DNA of 45,344 nucleotides. It comes from Falsiruegeria mediterranea M17 (GTDB lineage: Bacteria > Pseudomonadota > Alphaproteobacteria > Rhodobacterales > Rhodobacteraceae). Of this stretch, positions 1 to 8,438 are shown in pieces. The position numbers and the translations under genes are program-made. How positions within the stretch are numbered: the first letter of the stretch is position 1; each line of letters starts with the position of its first letter. Location of the stretch: NCBI RefSeq assembly GCF_900302455.1, contig NZ_ONZG01000020.1, positions 1-45,344 on the forward strand. The letters are read 5' to 3'. Under the pieces are notes generated by a model. The model was given only the letters and a program-made list of their open reading frames with translations. It ran no database searches and was not told the DNA's origin.

Positions 1-2
1 TC

Positions 3-335
3 GAGATCGAAAACCTGGTCGGCACCAACTTCGACGACAGCCTGACGGGCAACAACGAGCGCAACCAGCTGTCGGGCCTGGACGGGGATGACTTCCTGTT
101 CGGCTACGGCGGCACCGACTACATGAAGGGTGGCGCGGGCAACGATACGATCAACGGCGGCGCCGGGTCGGATTATGCGATCTTTAATGGCAACCGGGCG
201 GATTACACGATCACCCGGAGCTCGGCGACGGATGTGACGGTGACCGGCGCGGACGGCACCGACAGCCTGATCTCGGTCGAGTACTTCCAGTTCGACGACG
301 AGACCGCGAATATCTGGCAATTCGCGATCGCGTAA
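3..335 (+). CDS. RTX-type calcium-binding protein, C-terminal fragment (5' end outside window)
   Basis: Only the last 110 residues are inside the window; the reading frame is open from base 3. Glycine/aspartate-rich nonapeptide repeats of the GGxGxDxUx type are visible (GGAGNDTI, GGAGSDYA), the parallel beta-roll that binds calcium in RTX proteins. The last ~50 residues (RADYTITRSS..., ending DDETANIWQFAIA) lack repeats and fit the uncleaved C-terminal signal of type I (ABC) secretion, with a hydrophobic end. Such proteins are exported to the cell surface or medium and in roseobacters are often adhesins, enzymes or surface-layer-like proteins; the N-terminal part that would decide is missing. 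A nearly identical tail is encoded on the minus strand at the right edge of the window. Confident as an RTX C-terminus, unknown in function. Confidence 0.9.
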   Translation, partial: EIENLVGTNFDDSLTGNNERNQLSGLDGDDFLFGYGGTDYMKGGAGNDTINGGAGSDYAIFNGNRADYTITRSSATDVTVTGADGTDSLISVEYFQFDDETANIWQFAIA

Positions 336-353
336 GGCGGCACTCAGAACAAG

Positions 354-389
354 AAACCCCGGTCCGTATTTTGCGGGTCGGGGTTTTTT
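354..389 (+). terminator. Rho-independent terminator after the RTX gene
   Basis: A 13-bp stem (354-366 with 374-386, two G-U pairs, loop 367-373) runs straight into six T residues (384-389). It begins 18 nt after the RTX stop codon, so it very likely ends that transcript. Confidence 0.88.
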
Positions 390-629
390 GGTTGTGCAGG
401 GAATCGTACCCTATCTAATGGGTTGTGAGGCCAACAGAATGACCCGGTACCTGGGAGCTCACCCACTCAATCTGCAATATATTTGTTTCATGTAAGTCCC
501 GGCGTACGTGAAACTAATCAGAAAGATATTCTTGTCGTTATAAAAAGCGACAAATCAAGGGGATAGGCAGTGAAACAAGGTAGAGGCAGAGCAGGAAAGC
601 GATAAGTTAAACTGAAGGTTTGCGAGGAA

Positions 630-976
630 GTGAATTCAGTGTTGTCGCGCCTGCCAACAGCCTCCCAAAGCCGGTTCCTTCGTTCTACCGACATACGGAT
701 CATTGAAGGTGATACGATTGAAGTTCGGGGCCTGACCGCAAATATACGTCTTGTCGGATTTAACACCCCTGAGACATGGAAACCGGCCTGCACGGCAGAG
801 CGACAGCTCGGAGAACGTGCCACGGCGCGTCTTGGTCAATTGGTGCGGAATGCGGCGTCGATTGAGTTTGAACGCATGACCTGTGCCTGTCGGCCCGGGA
901 CGTGGGACACACGCTCATTGTCGAAGGTCTGGCCGCACCAGTTTGTCCTCCACGTCCGGAACCCTGGTGCTGGTGA
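630..976 (+). pseudogene. Thermonuclease (SNase-like) gene, frameshifted and internally deleted
   Basis: The first frame (GTG at 630) encodes IIEGDTIEVRGLTANIRLVGF followed by NTPET, the typical start of a staphylococcal-nuclease-like domain. It continues to a CACRPG motif near 880-900. Homologous continuation then switches to another frame (about 892-976): RDVGHTLIVEGLAAPVC and a PEPWCW end with stop TGA at 974-976. The segment expected between the CACRPG motif and the RDVG motif is missing, so one deletion explains both the loss of about 20 residues and the frame change. The original frame runs on to 1292 as unrelated sequence. Secreted or periplasmic SNase-like nucleases are common on alphaproteobacterial plasmids. 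No convincing upstream ATG or ribosome-binding site is visible, so the 5' end may also be damaged. The product is probably inactive. Confidence 0.72.
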
Positions 977-1337
977 CAGCGACAGCCACTGGACGCTGCC
1001 GACGGATTTGTACATACGGCTCAGAACGGGCCTGCAATCTGTCGGGCGCGGCGGATCATTTTACAGCTGCGATGAAGCAGAACGGCCCAAGCCATTTCCC
1101 ATCTCGATCCACGGGAACGAAGGCGACTGCAAAGTGGCGGCGCAGATTTGGGTCACCCCTTTTTTGCTTATGCATGTGGATCGCACAGGGGCGGCCCGGC
1201 CGTGCCCTCCGCTTCGCTCCGGCAAGCACAAATACGGTTTCCACGCGCGGGGCGCGAGGACCCTCCGTATTTGCGCTTGCAGCCGGTCCTGACGCCCCCG
1301 TGCCGGGTGATCCCCATCGCAAAAAGGAGTAACCCAA
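977..1337. other. Gene-free stretch between nuclease remnant and small ORF
   Basis: Several overlapping open frames exist here on both strands, but none resembles a known family. The recognisable structure is the long hairpin at 1222-1280 and the ribosome-binding site AAGGAG (about 1325-1330) of the next gene. Confidence 0.5.
1222..1280. repeat. Long imperfect hairpin upstream of the 68-aa gene
   Basis: The arms 1222-1237 and 1265-1280 pair over 16 positions with one G-U or mismatch. The 27-nt loop contains its own small GC hairpin (CGCGC-GGG-GCGCG). It may be a structured leader or protein-binding DNA; it lacks a T tract, so it is not a classical terminator. Confidence 0.6.
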
Positions 1338-1544
1338 ATGACCAACCACTACGTCGCCACCGTCCCCGTCAAATTCACCGATAACGATGGCCAGGAACGC
1401 ACCCGCTTCCAACGCGTCGGCGCTATGTTCCGCAACACCCGCAACGGGGACGGATCGGAGTTCTTCAACCTCAAGCTCGACTTCCCGGTCGCCGTCTCGG
1501 AACTGGTGATGTTCCCGCCAAGCTCCAAAGAACCTCAGGAGTAA
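1338..1544 (+). CDS. Small conserved protein of unknown function (68 aa)
   Basis: The gene begins with ATG after a strong AAGGAG ribosome-binding site with 7-8 nt spacing, and it ends in front of a GC-rich hairpin. The protein is acidic and soluble, with no signal peptide or membrane segment. It contains the stretch VPVKFTDNDGQERTRFQRVG followed by an FFNLKLDFPV motif, which suggests a small beta-rich fold. I do not recognise a named family. Its position beside the relaxosome genes fits the small cytoplasmic proteins carried next to mobilisation regions of roseobacter plasmids, but no role can be assigned. The good ribosome-binding site and the absence of frame disruption support a real gene. 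Confidence 0.75.
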   Translation: MTNHYVATVPVKFTDNDGQERTRFQRVGAMFRNTRNGDGSEFFNLKLDFPVAVSELVMFPPSSKEPQE

Positions 1545-1560
1545 ATCCCCTGGCGAGGAT

Positions 1561-1583
1561 GGGCCGCCGCGAGGCGGCCCTTT
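1561..1583 (+). terminator. GC-rich hairpin with short T tract after the 68-aa gene
   Basis: There is a perfect 8-bp stem (1561-1568 with 1573-1580) with a GCGA tetraloop followed by TTT, 17 nt after the stop codon at 1544. The stem is strong but the T tract is short, so termination may be partial. Confidence 0.6.
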
Positions 1584-1800
1584 CCCCGTTCCGGGGAGCG
1601 CTTCGCGTGGACCTGTTTCCCGTCCCGGAGAGGTGCCGAGAACAGATCCGCCAACCAGCCTCAAGGGGGCCATCCAAAAATCCTCGGGGCGGTGCCGGTC
1701 GGTTTTTTGGTAGAGATTTGGGCAAGCCAAATCTGGCCGCCCTTGACCCTGCCTGTCGGCCCTGTTGGCAGAGGTGTTACGCCCACCCCCTCGCTTCCGT

Positions 1801-1822
1801 CCGAACACATGTGTGTGTTCGG
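1801..1822. repeat. Perfect 9-bp inverted repeat (CCGAACACA / TGTGTTCGG)
   Basis: Two 9-bp arms are separated by TGTG. There is no T tract, so this is more likely a protein-binding site, for example relaxosome or operator DNA, than a terminator. It lies about 155 bp before the relaxosome promoter. Confidence 0.6.
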
Positions 1823-1965
1823 TCAGAGCTTCGGGCGGGGCGTTTCCTATCGGATGGATTTGCGGGCTGAGAAGGTTGGGGGATGGATACGCCCTGTCGG
1901 GCGGCCGCGCGCCTTCGGCGCTCGGCGTGAAACGGTATACAAGGCTGCTGAAGCATCAATCAACG

Positions 1966-2004
1966 ATAGTATAATATTGACTGTTATATATAGTTTTGTA
2001 TGAT
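1966..2004 (+). promoter_or_regulatory. Relaxosome operon promoter with ATAGTATA-type motif
   Basis: A sigma-70-like promoter is visible: TTGACT (1977-1982), a 16-nt spacer, and TATGAT (1999-2004). It overlaps an AT-rich motif, CGATAGTATA (1964-1973) followed by ATATAGTT (1988-1995). The same pair of blocks, with 1 nt difference in spacing, recurs upstream of the virB operon at 19268-19300. A related perfect palindrome lies at 20643-20662. Shared control of the transfer genes is inferred. Confidence 0.6.
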
Positions 2005-2056
2005 GGTGGAGCAGCCTTGCATGAAGGTGGCAGGAAATAGGGGGGCTTTCTTCCGC

Positions 2057-2650
2057 ATGTCCCAAGCGAAGCGACTGACCGAGACCCAGAGGATGGAGAT
2101 CGTCCGCGAGGCAACAGACGGTATCTCGACATCGGAGCTGGCCGCACGCTTCGGGGTTACCGCCCGGGCCGTTCGGTACATCCTGAAAGCCGATGCCGAG
2201 CGTCAATCGGATGCGGCCATTCCCGTGGCGGCCGTTAGCGTGAAGGTGACGGTTGAGGAGCTTGCGGGTTTTGACGAGGTGCTGGCCGCCGCCGGGATCG
2301 AGAGTCGGGCCGAGGGGCTGCGGCGGCTCATTCAGATGGCCGGTGGGGTGTTTGTTCCTGATACCAATCTGGCGCGTGAGATGGCCCGCTACCGGGCCTC
2401 TCTGCATGAGGTCGGCAACGGGGTCGCCCAGATCTCCAAGCAGATGCAATACGCCAACCGGATGGGGCAGGGGGCTGATGGCGGAGCGGGCGCGGAGTTT
2501 TCCGACTTGCGCCTGGCGCAGATGCGTGGGCTGGCGCGGTTCATCCTTGATACCGCTGATGAGATCGATCTCCTGTTGCGTCGTCGTCGGGACACGATGC
2601 AGCTCGAGGTCTCCGCCGTTCTGAGGGAGTTTGCTCATGCGGCTGAATGA
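2057..2650 (+). CDS. HTH-containing, MobC-like relaxosome accessory protein
   Basis: This 197-residue protein has an N-terminal helix-turn-helix (about residues 9-40; STSELAARFGVTARAVRYIL), resembling a resolvase- or MarR-like recognition unit. Its C-terminal half (about 90-190) resembles MobC/VirC2-type mobilisation proteins, with the motif EVGNGVAQISKQMQYANRMG. Such proteins bind oriT DNA and help the relaxase open the strand; they often repress their own operon. The frame is open from ATG 2000, and ATG 2021 is another candidate. I chose 2057 because the promoter -10 box covers 1999-2004 and because the HTH follows directly; AGGAAA/GGGGG at 2032-2045 could serve as ribosome-binding site. 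The relaxase gene starts inside the 3' end, which supports co-translation. Confidence 0.78.
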   Translation: MSQAKRLTETQRMEIVREATDGISTSELAARFGVTARAVRYILKADAERQSDAAIPVAAVSVKVTVEELAGFDEVLAAAGIESRAEGLRRLIQMAGGVFVPDTNLAREMARYRASLHEVGNGVAQISKQMQYANRMGQGADGGAGAEFSDLRLAQMRGLARFILDTADEIDLLLRRRRDTMQLEVSAVLREFAHAAE

Positions 2651-4934
2651 TGCGGTCCATGATGTCACCGGCGAGATCTTCCGGGATGGCTGGAGCCGGA
2701 TCCGGGGATCGATGCAAGGGCTGCAAGCCGCCCGGCAGAGGCAACTGGTGCGCGCCGCCGCGGGCCATAGGGCGGCTGTGTTCAAGGCCATCCGCAGCGG
2801 CGGCACACACACCAAGTCGCAGCTGATGAACCAGCTCGATTACCTCACCACCAAGTCCACCCATATCGTCGATTCAAGCGGGTTCCTGGACGGGAAGACA
2901 AAGCTTGAAGCGGGCGAGATCAATGATCTCTCCGAGCGCTTTGCCAAGCGCTGGGGCGCCGGGCTCAAGCCGAAGCTCGGGCAGACCACCCATATGCTCA
3001 TGTCCTATCCTATCGGCACACGCGGGGAGGATGTGCGGGACATAACGGCAAATGTCGCTGAGCGGTTCTTCCAGAGCGAAGAGGGGCATTTCGACTATAT
3101 CATAGCCGTTCACGAGGATCGGGATCATCCCCACGCACATATAGTATTGAACCGCAGGTCACAGGAGGGGGAGTTCTTCTTCCTGGGTCGGGATCATCGG
3201 TTCAACTACGATAGTTTCCGCCTCGCCATGGTCGAGGAGGCCGAGAGGTTCGGCGTGCGCCTGGAAGCCACCCGGCGTCTGGATCGAGGTGTTGTCCACT
3301 ATCCGCCAAGGACGCGCGAGATCTACGCGGCGAAGGCGGAAGGACGGCTCGCAGAATTCCGCCCGCGTGTGGGGGCGGATCTCGACCGGGCACTCGAAGA
3401 GATCGCCAATACACGGATCATATACCACTCGCTCGCCGCCGAGGCCTCGTCCGACAATCGGGAAGACATTGCGCAGGCGCTGTTCCGGTCCGGAGAGCTG
3501 TTGGCGAAGGGTGGCAAGCTTACCTCAGAAGGAGGGGTTTACATGGCAGAGGACTATTCGTTTGAAGATCTGAAAACCCGCTACGCCGAACAGGTCGAGC
3601 GCGTCCATGGTATGATCGCGGAAAAGCCCGAGGCCGAGCGACCGCGCTTTGAACGCAGCCTCAATGAAATCCAGTCGCGCCTGTCTCATATGCAACCGCT
3701 CGGGTTGCGCTCCGTGACGCTGACTGAGCAACCCTCGGAGGGCGGGATCTATTCCGAAGCCAACATCGACCGCGATCAATTGGAGAGGCTGCACGACCCC
3801 GAGGTTCGGGCACAGGTAGATACCGCGCTCCGAGGGACCGGGATCAGCACATCGGTTGTTGTCGCGCGGATGGAGACAGGGGCGCAGAACGCCGCCCTGG
3901 AGCGCCAGTGGATCGCTGATGATCTGGCGCGGGTGGCCGATAAGGAAGACCTCAATCTCGAGCGTCGCACAGATCAGGAGGTGGCGCGCGAGGCGGTAAA
4001 CCGGGCGCATGTCCAGCTGGGGGAGACGCTCGAGAGCGCAGGTGTCTTGCGCGTAGACGGTGCCAGGGAGCAAGAACCTGTCACAGAGCGGTTCCACTAT
4101 CATCCCGAAGCCGTCGAAGCGGCGGCAAGGGTGGTCCGGGCCGAGATGTGCGCGGATGGGCTGACGGATCAGCAGATCAAGGATCGGGACGAGCAGGTCG
4201 TCAGCCGGGCGGAACACGGGGTTGAGGTGGAGCAGCGCGCATACCTTCAGGCGCATCCCGAATTGCTGATACGCCCCGGAGATATCATCGACCGATCCCA
4301 GCCGTTCTGCGATCGTATCACGGATGAGGGCCTGGCCAGAGACATTGCCCGAGACGTTGATCGCATCATGGAGGGGCGGGATGTCCGAACATTTGTTGCG
4401 GACGCCGTCGCGGATGATTTCCGCGCGCGGTATCCTGATATGCCCGGCCATCTCGCCCGTGGCCTGGGGGCGACCTACGCGGCTGTGACAGAGGCGCGGG
4501 ACACAGATGTCATCGCCCAGGTTCGCCGCGAAAACAACCTGCGCGAAGCGCTCTCGAACAAAACGAGCGTGGGCAACCATGCTGACCTCCAGTCTGGCGA
4601 GATTCTCCGTGTGGTCGAGCACGAGCGCGCAGGCAACCTTCACGCGCCCTTCCCGGATGACAGTCAGCGTCAGGCGTATCGCGCCGAGGTCGAGCGGCAC
4701 CTCGATGACGCGCAGATTGAGCGGCTTCGGGGCGGCGATGCGGATGTGTTGAAATACCGGCTCGAGGATCGCCTCGACCGACTTTATGTCGCCAAGACCT
4801 ATCTGCAATCGGATGCGGTCACCGCCAACAGTGAGGCGACGCGCACCGTGGTCGAAGAGATCGCGGACCGGGAATATGACCTCCACCGCGCCGATCTGGT
4901 CGATGGTGAGAGCGAGCGCGGGGAAACACATTAA
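2637..4934 (+). CDS. virD2: VirD2/MobP-type relaxase
   Basis: This 765-residue conjugative relaxase would nick oriT, stay covalently bound to the 5' end of the transferred strand and pilot it into the recipient. The probable catalytic tyrosine is Y69 in KSQLMNQLDYL. The metal-binding histidine motif HEDRDHPHAH (residues 159-168, with H164, H166 and H168) is intact, so the catalytic domain appears complete (about residues 50-260). The remaining ~500 residues are charged and helix-rich, with several segments that may form coiled coils, and probably carry the translocation signal. ATG 2637 overlaps the preceding gene by 14 nt; a TTG six bases upstream is less likely. The stop overlaps the next start in a TAATG arrangement. 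It is long compared with Ti-type VirD2 but within the range for roseobacter plasmids. Confidence 0.92.
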   Translation: MRLNDAVHDVTGEIFRDGWSRIRGSMQGLQAARQRQLVRAAAGHRAAVFKAIRSGGTHTKSQLMNQLDYLTTKSTHIVDSSGFLDGKTKLEAGEINDLSERFAKRWGAGLKPKLGQTTHMLMSYPIGTRGEDVRDITANVAERFFQSEEGHFDYIIAVHEDRDHPHAHIVLNRRSQEGEFFFLGRDHRFNYDSFRLAMVEEAERFGVRLEATRRLDRGVVHYPPRTREIYAAKAEGRLAEFRPRVGADLDRALEEIANTRIIYHSLAAEASSDNREDIAQALFRSGELLAKGGKLTSEGGVYMAEDYSFEDLKTRYAEQVERVHGMIAEKPEAERPRFERSLNEIQSRLSHMQPLGLRSVTLTEQPSEGGIYSEANIDRDQLERLHDPEVRAQVDTALRGTGISTSVVVARMETGAQNAALERQWIADDLARVADKEDLNLERRTDQEVAREAVNRAHVQLGETLESAGVLRVDGAREQEPVTERFHYHPEAVEAAARVVRAEMCADGLTDQQIKDRDEQVVSRAEHGVEVEQRAYLQAHPELLIRPGDIIDRSQPFCDRITDEGLARDIARDVDRIMEGRDVRTFVADAVADDFRARYPDMPGHLARGLGATYAAVTEARDTDVIAQVRRENNLREALSNKTSVGNHADLQSGEILRVVEHERAGNLHAPFPDDSQRQAYRAEVERHLDDAQIERLRGGDADVLKYRLEDRLDRLYVAKTYLQSDAVTANSEATRTVVEEIADREYDLHRADLVDGESERGETH

Positions 4935-6892
4935 TGGGAAAGGGGCACCTTGTAGTTGGCGTGATGCTGGTCACCCTGGTTGCCATCGCGATCGGTTATG
5001 TCATCGCATCGGCCGTGGTGACGTTCCGGGACCAAGGGTTCCAGGCGGAGATCGACTTTTTCTACATTGCGCAGAACTACCAGGCGATTGGTGCGGTGCA
5101 GCCCGATGAGTTCCGTCTGATCAATCTGATCATGGGTGCAGCAGGGGCAGCGGGCCTTTTAATGAGCCTTGCGATTTCCGGCTCGGCCCTCACGCGGTTT
5201 GGCTATACCCATTGGCAGACCCGCCGGGAGATGAAGCGCAACGGGTTCTTTGGCACTCCCGGCACCGGGTTTGTGATCGGAAAGCTGGGAAAACCGGCCG
5301 CGCGAGCGCCGTTTCTGTGTTCCAAGACCTTCCCCCACGCATTGATCGTGGCGCCAACCGGGCGTGGTAAGACCACCGGCTTTGTGATCCCAAACCTGCT
5401 GACCTGGCAGGGATCGGCGGTTGTGCTCGATGTTAAGGGCGAGTGTTTTGAGGCCTCGGCCCGCCACCGGGCGGTGCAGGGCGACAAGGTCTATCGGTTC
5501 GCCCCGACGGATTGGGAGGACAAGCGGACCCATCGCTACAACCCGCTTCTCAGAATCTACGAGCTCGAAGACCCGGCCCGCCAACAGATGGAGTTGCAGC
5601 TTCTGGCGACACTCTTCCTGCAGAACGACAACGATCGGGTGCAAGGGCTGCTCAAGGGCGGGATCGATCTCTTTGTTGCGGCGGGTCTGCTGGCCTTCCA
5701 ACGCAAACGGCCGACCTTGGGTGAGATTTACCGCATCTCGGCCTCGGGTGGAAACAAACAGAAGGAGTATCTGGCGAGGTCCCACGAGGTGCACAACCCA
5801 GCGGCGCGGTTGATCTTCACGCGCCTGGCCTCGACCAACAACGACACGCTGACCTCCTATGTATCGCTCCTGATGACCTCCGGTCTGGATCAATGGCAAA
5901 ACCCGGCGATTGACGATGCCACGGCGGTGTCGGATTTTGATTTCCGTACGATCCGCAAAACGCCCTTCAGCGTCTATCTTGTCGTCCAGCCTCTGATGGT
6001 GAAGCCTCTGGCCCCGTTGATCCGGCTCTTCTTCTCGGATTTGCTCTCTGCCCTTCAGGACAGGGAACCGGGGCCGGATGAGCCCTGGCCGGTGATGATC
6101 ATGCTCGATGAGTTCAACAGGCTGGGAAAGATGCCGATCGTGGCCGAGAGCATCGAGGTGTTGCGGGCCTATCGCGGGCATCTGGCCGTGGTCACTCAGA
6201 CCATCCCCGCCATAGATGAAATCTATGGAGAGAACACGCGGCGGGCGTTGCAGGGAAACGCCGGCATCAAACTCTATCTGACCCCCTCAGACGAGAAGAC
6301 CGTCGAGGAGTTGAGCAAGGCCGTGGGCAAGACGACCAAAACGGTGGTTACGCGGTCGCGGGCGGTCGGCAAAAACCCCTTTGAGGGGCGCAGCCAGTCG
6401 GAGCGCACCGAGGAGGTGTCGCTCTTGCCCGAAGACGAGGCACGGCGCTTGCCGCTCGACGAAATCGTCGTCGTTGTCGATGCGCAGATGCCGATCCGGG
6501 CAAAACGCGCGGTCTACTTCGAAGATCCGTTCTTCAAGAGTATTCATGCGGCGCAGGAGGGCGACTTTCCGTTTCCAGAAGGCCCGGTCGGGCCGATGGG
6601 GGAATTGCCGCTGAGCGTTCGGGCAATGCCAGATTCGCCCCGGGGCAGGGGTGGTTCTGATGCTGAAACCAGCAATACAGCGGTTGCGCGTGGCGAACAC
6701 GACGGGCGGCAGAGGACCTGGGTGCAAGAGCAGCAGTTTGAGATGAACTTCGAGGGTCAGACAGATCTCACGGTTGGTGCGCCGAGCGAAGGTGACGTGG
6801 TTCAGGTGCAAGATGCACTAAGCGATCTTGAGCGGTTGGAGGGGGAAATTACCGGGGAGGCGAGGAGTTCTGAAAGGGCGGTTGCAAGGTAA
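4934..6892 (+). CDS. virD4: Type IV coupling protein (VirD4/TraG ATPase)
   Basis: This 652-residue inner-membrane ATPase hands the relaxase-DNA complex to the mating channel. Two N-terminal membrane helices lie at about 6-30 and 64-84. The Walker A motif APTGRGKT is at 140-147 and the Walker B motif VMIMLDEF at 387-394, in the normal order and spacing for the TraG/VirD4 family. A poorly conserved hydrophilic tail (about 545-652) follows the ATPase domain. The start codon overlaps the relaxase stop (TAATG), so the two are translationally coupled. The gene converges on the leftward virB operon across a ~450-bp gap. The family is certain; the exact substrate is inferred from the operon. Confidence 0.95.
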   Translation: MGKGHLVVGVMLVTLVAIAIGYVIASAVVTFRDQGFQAEIDFFYIAQNYQAIGAVQPDEFRLINLIMGAAGAAGLLMSLAISGSALTRFGYTHWQTRREMKRNGFFGTPGTGFVIGKLGKPAARAPFLCSKTFPHALIVAPTGRGKTTGFVIPNLLTWQGSAVVLDVKGECFEASARHRAVQGDKVYRFAPTDWEDKRTHRYNPLLRIYELEDPARQQMELQLLATLFLQNDNDRVQGLLKGGIDLFVAAGLLAFQRKRPTLGEIYRISASGGNKQKEYLARSHEVHNPAARLIFTRLASTNNDTLTSYVSLLMTSGLDQWQNPAIDDATAVSDFDFRTIRKTPFSVYLVVQPLMVKPLAPLIRLFFSDLLSALQDREPGPDEPWPVMIMLDEFNRLGKMPIVAESIEVLRAYRGHLAVVTQTIPAIDEIYGENTRRALQGNAGIKLYLTPSDEKTVEELSKAVGKTTKTVVTRSRAVGKNPFEGRSQSERTEEVSLLPEDEARRLPLDEIVVVVDAQMPIRAKRAVYFEDPFFKSIHAAQEGDFPFPEGPVGPMGELPLSVRAMPDSPRGRGGSDAETSNTAVARGEHDGRQRTWVQEQQFEMNFEGQTDLTVGAPSEGDVVQVQDALSDLERLEGEITGEARSSERAVAR

Positions 6893-7344
6893 GCTACTGT
6901 TAGACCCGCATGCAGGGATTATCTAAGAAAGATCCGAAATCGCCATTACTAAGCGGCTTGATTACTGTGAGCGAATTCAGCGGCAACCAGCCCAATGAAG
7001 GCATCGCCCTTGTGGTATCTCGGGCGGGAAGCCGATTTGTCACGAGCAAGCCGTAGCTTAAAAGAGCGGAAATCTCCCGACCAAGCGGTAACGATGCGAC
7101 TTGGCTTAAGTGGTGGATGTCCACCTAGGAAAAGTTGCATCGCAGCACTTGGCTTCAGCACCAGCGGAAGTTTTGGGCCGTTTGCGTCGTGTGCTTGGCA
7201 GCCGTCTCAGAGACTTTGCAAAGGTCGTTATCGGCGAAAAATTGCCGCTCAGGCGGATCGACAATGCAAATGAGGCGAGCGGCAACAAGGTCCGGTACTG
7301 GACCGGTTATGATACAGCAAAACGAAGTACAACTTTCCGTTTAC
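6893..7344. other. Gene-free gap between converging virD4 and virB6
   Basis: Short frames of 60-94 codons occur on both strands, but none has a ribosome-binding site, signal peptide or recognisable domain. A weak interrupted palindrome (GGTCC...GGACC, 7289-7304) is the only structure seen. The segment may be a decayed gene. No strong terminator is visible for either flanking operon. Confidence 0.45.
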
Positions 7345-8424
7345 TTACCGCCGTCCCAATCTGCTCAATCTAGCGAGTTGGGTGAGCATACGAGCGCCGG
7401 TTCCGGTGGATGCATTTGACGGGCTTGGTTGCGCTCCGCCCGTTGCATTTGGGCGAGCAGGAAGTGCTTGAACCCCAAAGAGTTGTCGTGTTCGAAGTGC
7501 GGCGTATTCTGCCCCTGTCGCGCCTCCAATTGCGTAGCGGTTGTAAACCTGCTGGCTACCGGCCAATCCCCTCGAGAAGGCGTAGCCCCCACCGAACCCT
7601 GCCGAAAGTGCGGGCATCATGATGTTGCCAGAGACCGAGCGAACGATGAACGGTGTTGCAATGATGAACCCTTTGGCCATCAGCACCATCATGAAGAACG
7701 GAATGAGGGCGCCAATGTTGGATGCACCCTCAGGATCGCCCAATTCTGCAAGGAGCGCTCGCGATACCCCGGTGATTGTTGCAAATACGCCCGCGACAAC
7801 AATCGGATACATCGCAAACGAGATAAGCGCAGAGAGCCAGCGGGCGAAATAGTCTTTTGTCACCTCAAACAGAGTCAGAAAAATCATAATCGGTGCGACC
7901 CCGATAAGAAGCGCGATCATCAGTCGAGATGCGACGACGATGAAAGCAGCCAATCCCCCAAGGATTGAAAGCAGTAAAACGCCGAGAGTGTCCAAGAGTG
8001 CGCCCGCCATCCAATTCAACTCGGACCCGGCGGCGTTCAGGTAGTCTCCGAGCGCCGCAATCAGCTGATCGAATTCCTCTGCAAAGGTTCCCGAAGGGCC
8101 TGGCGTTCCGCCGCCAACCGAAGCAACAAGCGAACCGGCGATACTGTCAATGCCGATCAGAACTGCGGAGGCTAGCGTATTGAACTGGACCCAGTTGGTC
8201 GCAAAAACCCCTATCAACCCTACCTTCACAGCGAGCCAGAAAGCGGTTTGACCGTCCATGGCTCGATATTGGTAGATCATGTTGAAGCACACCAGAATGA
8301 CCACGAGCGTTGTGCCGAGAACGAGCATCGTTCCAACCGTCGCTGCCACCGCTCCAAACTGTGTTTCCGCCGTGGTATCCAGATAGCTCTCTGCGGTTTC
8401 CACAAAGTATGTGACGACGCTCAT
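7345..8424 (-). CDS. virB6: VirB6-type polytopic inner-membrane channel protein
   Basis: This 359-residue protein has about six hydrophobic segments (for example VGTMLVLGTTLVVILVCFNM near the start and LLIGVAPIMIFLTLFEV in the middle), the pattern of VirB6/TrbL. It would form part of the inner-membrane complex of the type IV machine. The conserved centre with an aromatic/charged stretch (FEVTKDYFARWLSALISFA) is typical of the family. The C-terminal ~60 residues are polar, rich in Ala, Gly and Arg, and probably cytoplasmic. It is the last gene of the leftward operon, 14 nt after the small Cys-rich gene, whereas in the Ti system virB6 lies between virB5 and virB7. Confidence 0.9.
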   Translation of the reverse strand: MSVVTYFVETAESYLDTTAETQFGAVAATVGTMLVLGTTLVVILVCFNMIYQYRAMDGQTAFWLAVKVGLIGVFATNWVQFNTLASAVLIGIDSIAGSLVASVGGGTPGPSGTFAEEFDQLIAALGDYLNAAGSELNWMAGALLDTLGVLLLSILGGLAAFIVVASRLMIALLIGVAPIMIFLTLFEVTKDYFARWLSALISFAMYPIVVAGVFATITGVSRALLAELGDPEGASNIGALIPFFMMVLMAKGFIIATPFIVRSVSGNIMMPALSAGFGGGYAFSRGLAGSQQVYNRYAIGGATGAEYAALRTRQLFGVQALPARPNATGGAQPSPSNASTGTGARMLTQLARLSRLGRR

Positions 8425-8438
8425 TCCCGTTCCCTATC

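Larger units (their letters stand above)
1545..1965. other. Intergenic region with palindromes; candidate origin-of-transfer region
   Basis: I find no convincing gene in these ~420 bases. They contain a GNRA-loop hairpin (1561-1583), a 9+9 bp palindrome (1801-1822) and a small GC hairpin with a UUCG-type loop (1909-1921), and they lead into an AT-rich promoter. The position directly upstream of the relaxosome operon is where an oriT usually lies. I could not identify a certain nic site. Confidence 0.4.

Noticed and set aside
1056-1808. 250-codon minus-strand open frame over the gene-free region
   Set aside because: It runs through hairpins and the well-supported 68-aa gene in antisense, has unusual composition and no similarity to known families.
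2021-2056. ATG 2021 (or 2000) as the start of the MobC-like gene
   Set aside because: The proposed -10 box is at 1999-2004, so transcription would begin near 2011 and leave no ribosome-binding site for these codons. 2057 is preferred, but not proven.
1847-2815. 322-codon minus-strand open frame
   Set aside because: It covers the relaxosome promoter and the MobC-like gene in antisense and has no motif.
3525-4931. 468-codon minus-strand open frame
   Set aside because: Antisense to the relaxase; the relaxase frame has clear catalytic motifs and operon coupling.
7110-7373. 87-codon plus-strand frame in the virD4-virB6 gap
   Set aside because: It has no ribosome-binding site or domain and overlaps the end of virB6; other frames in the same gap are equally open.
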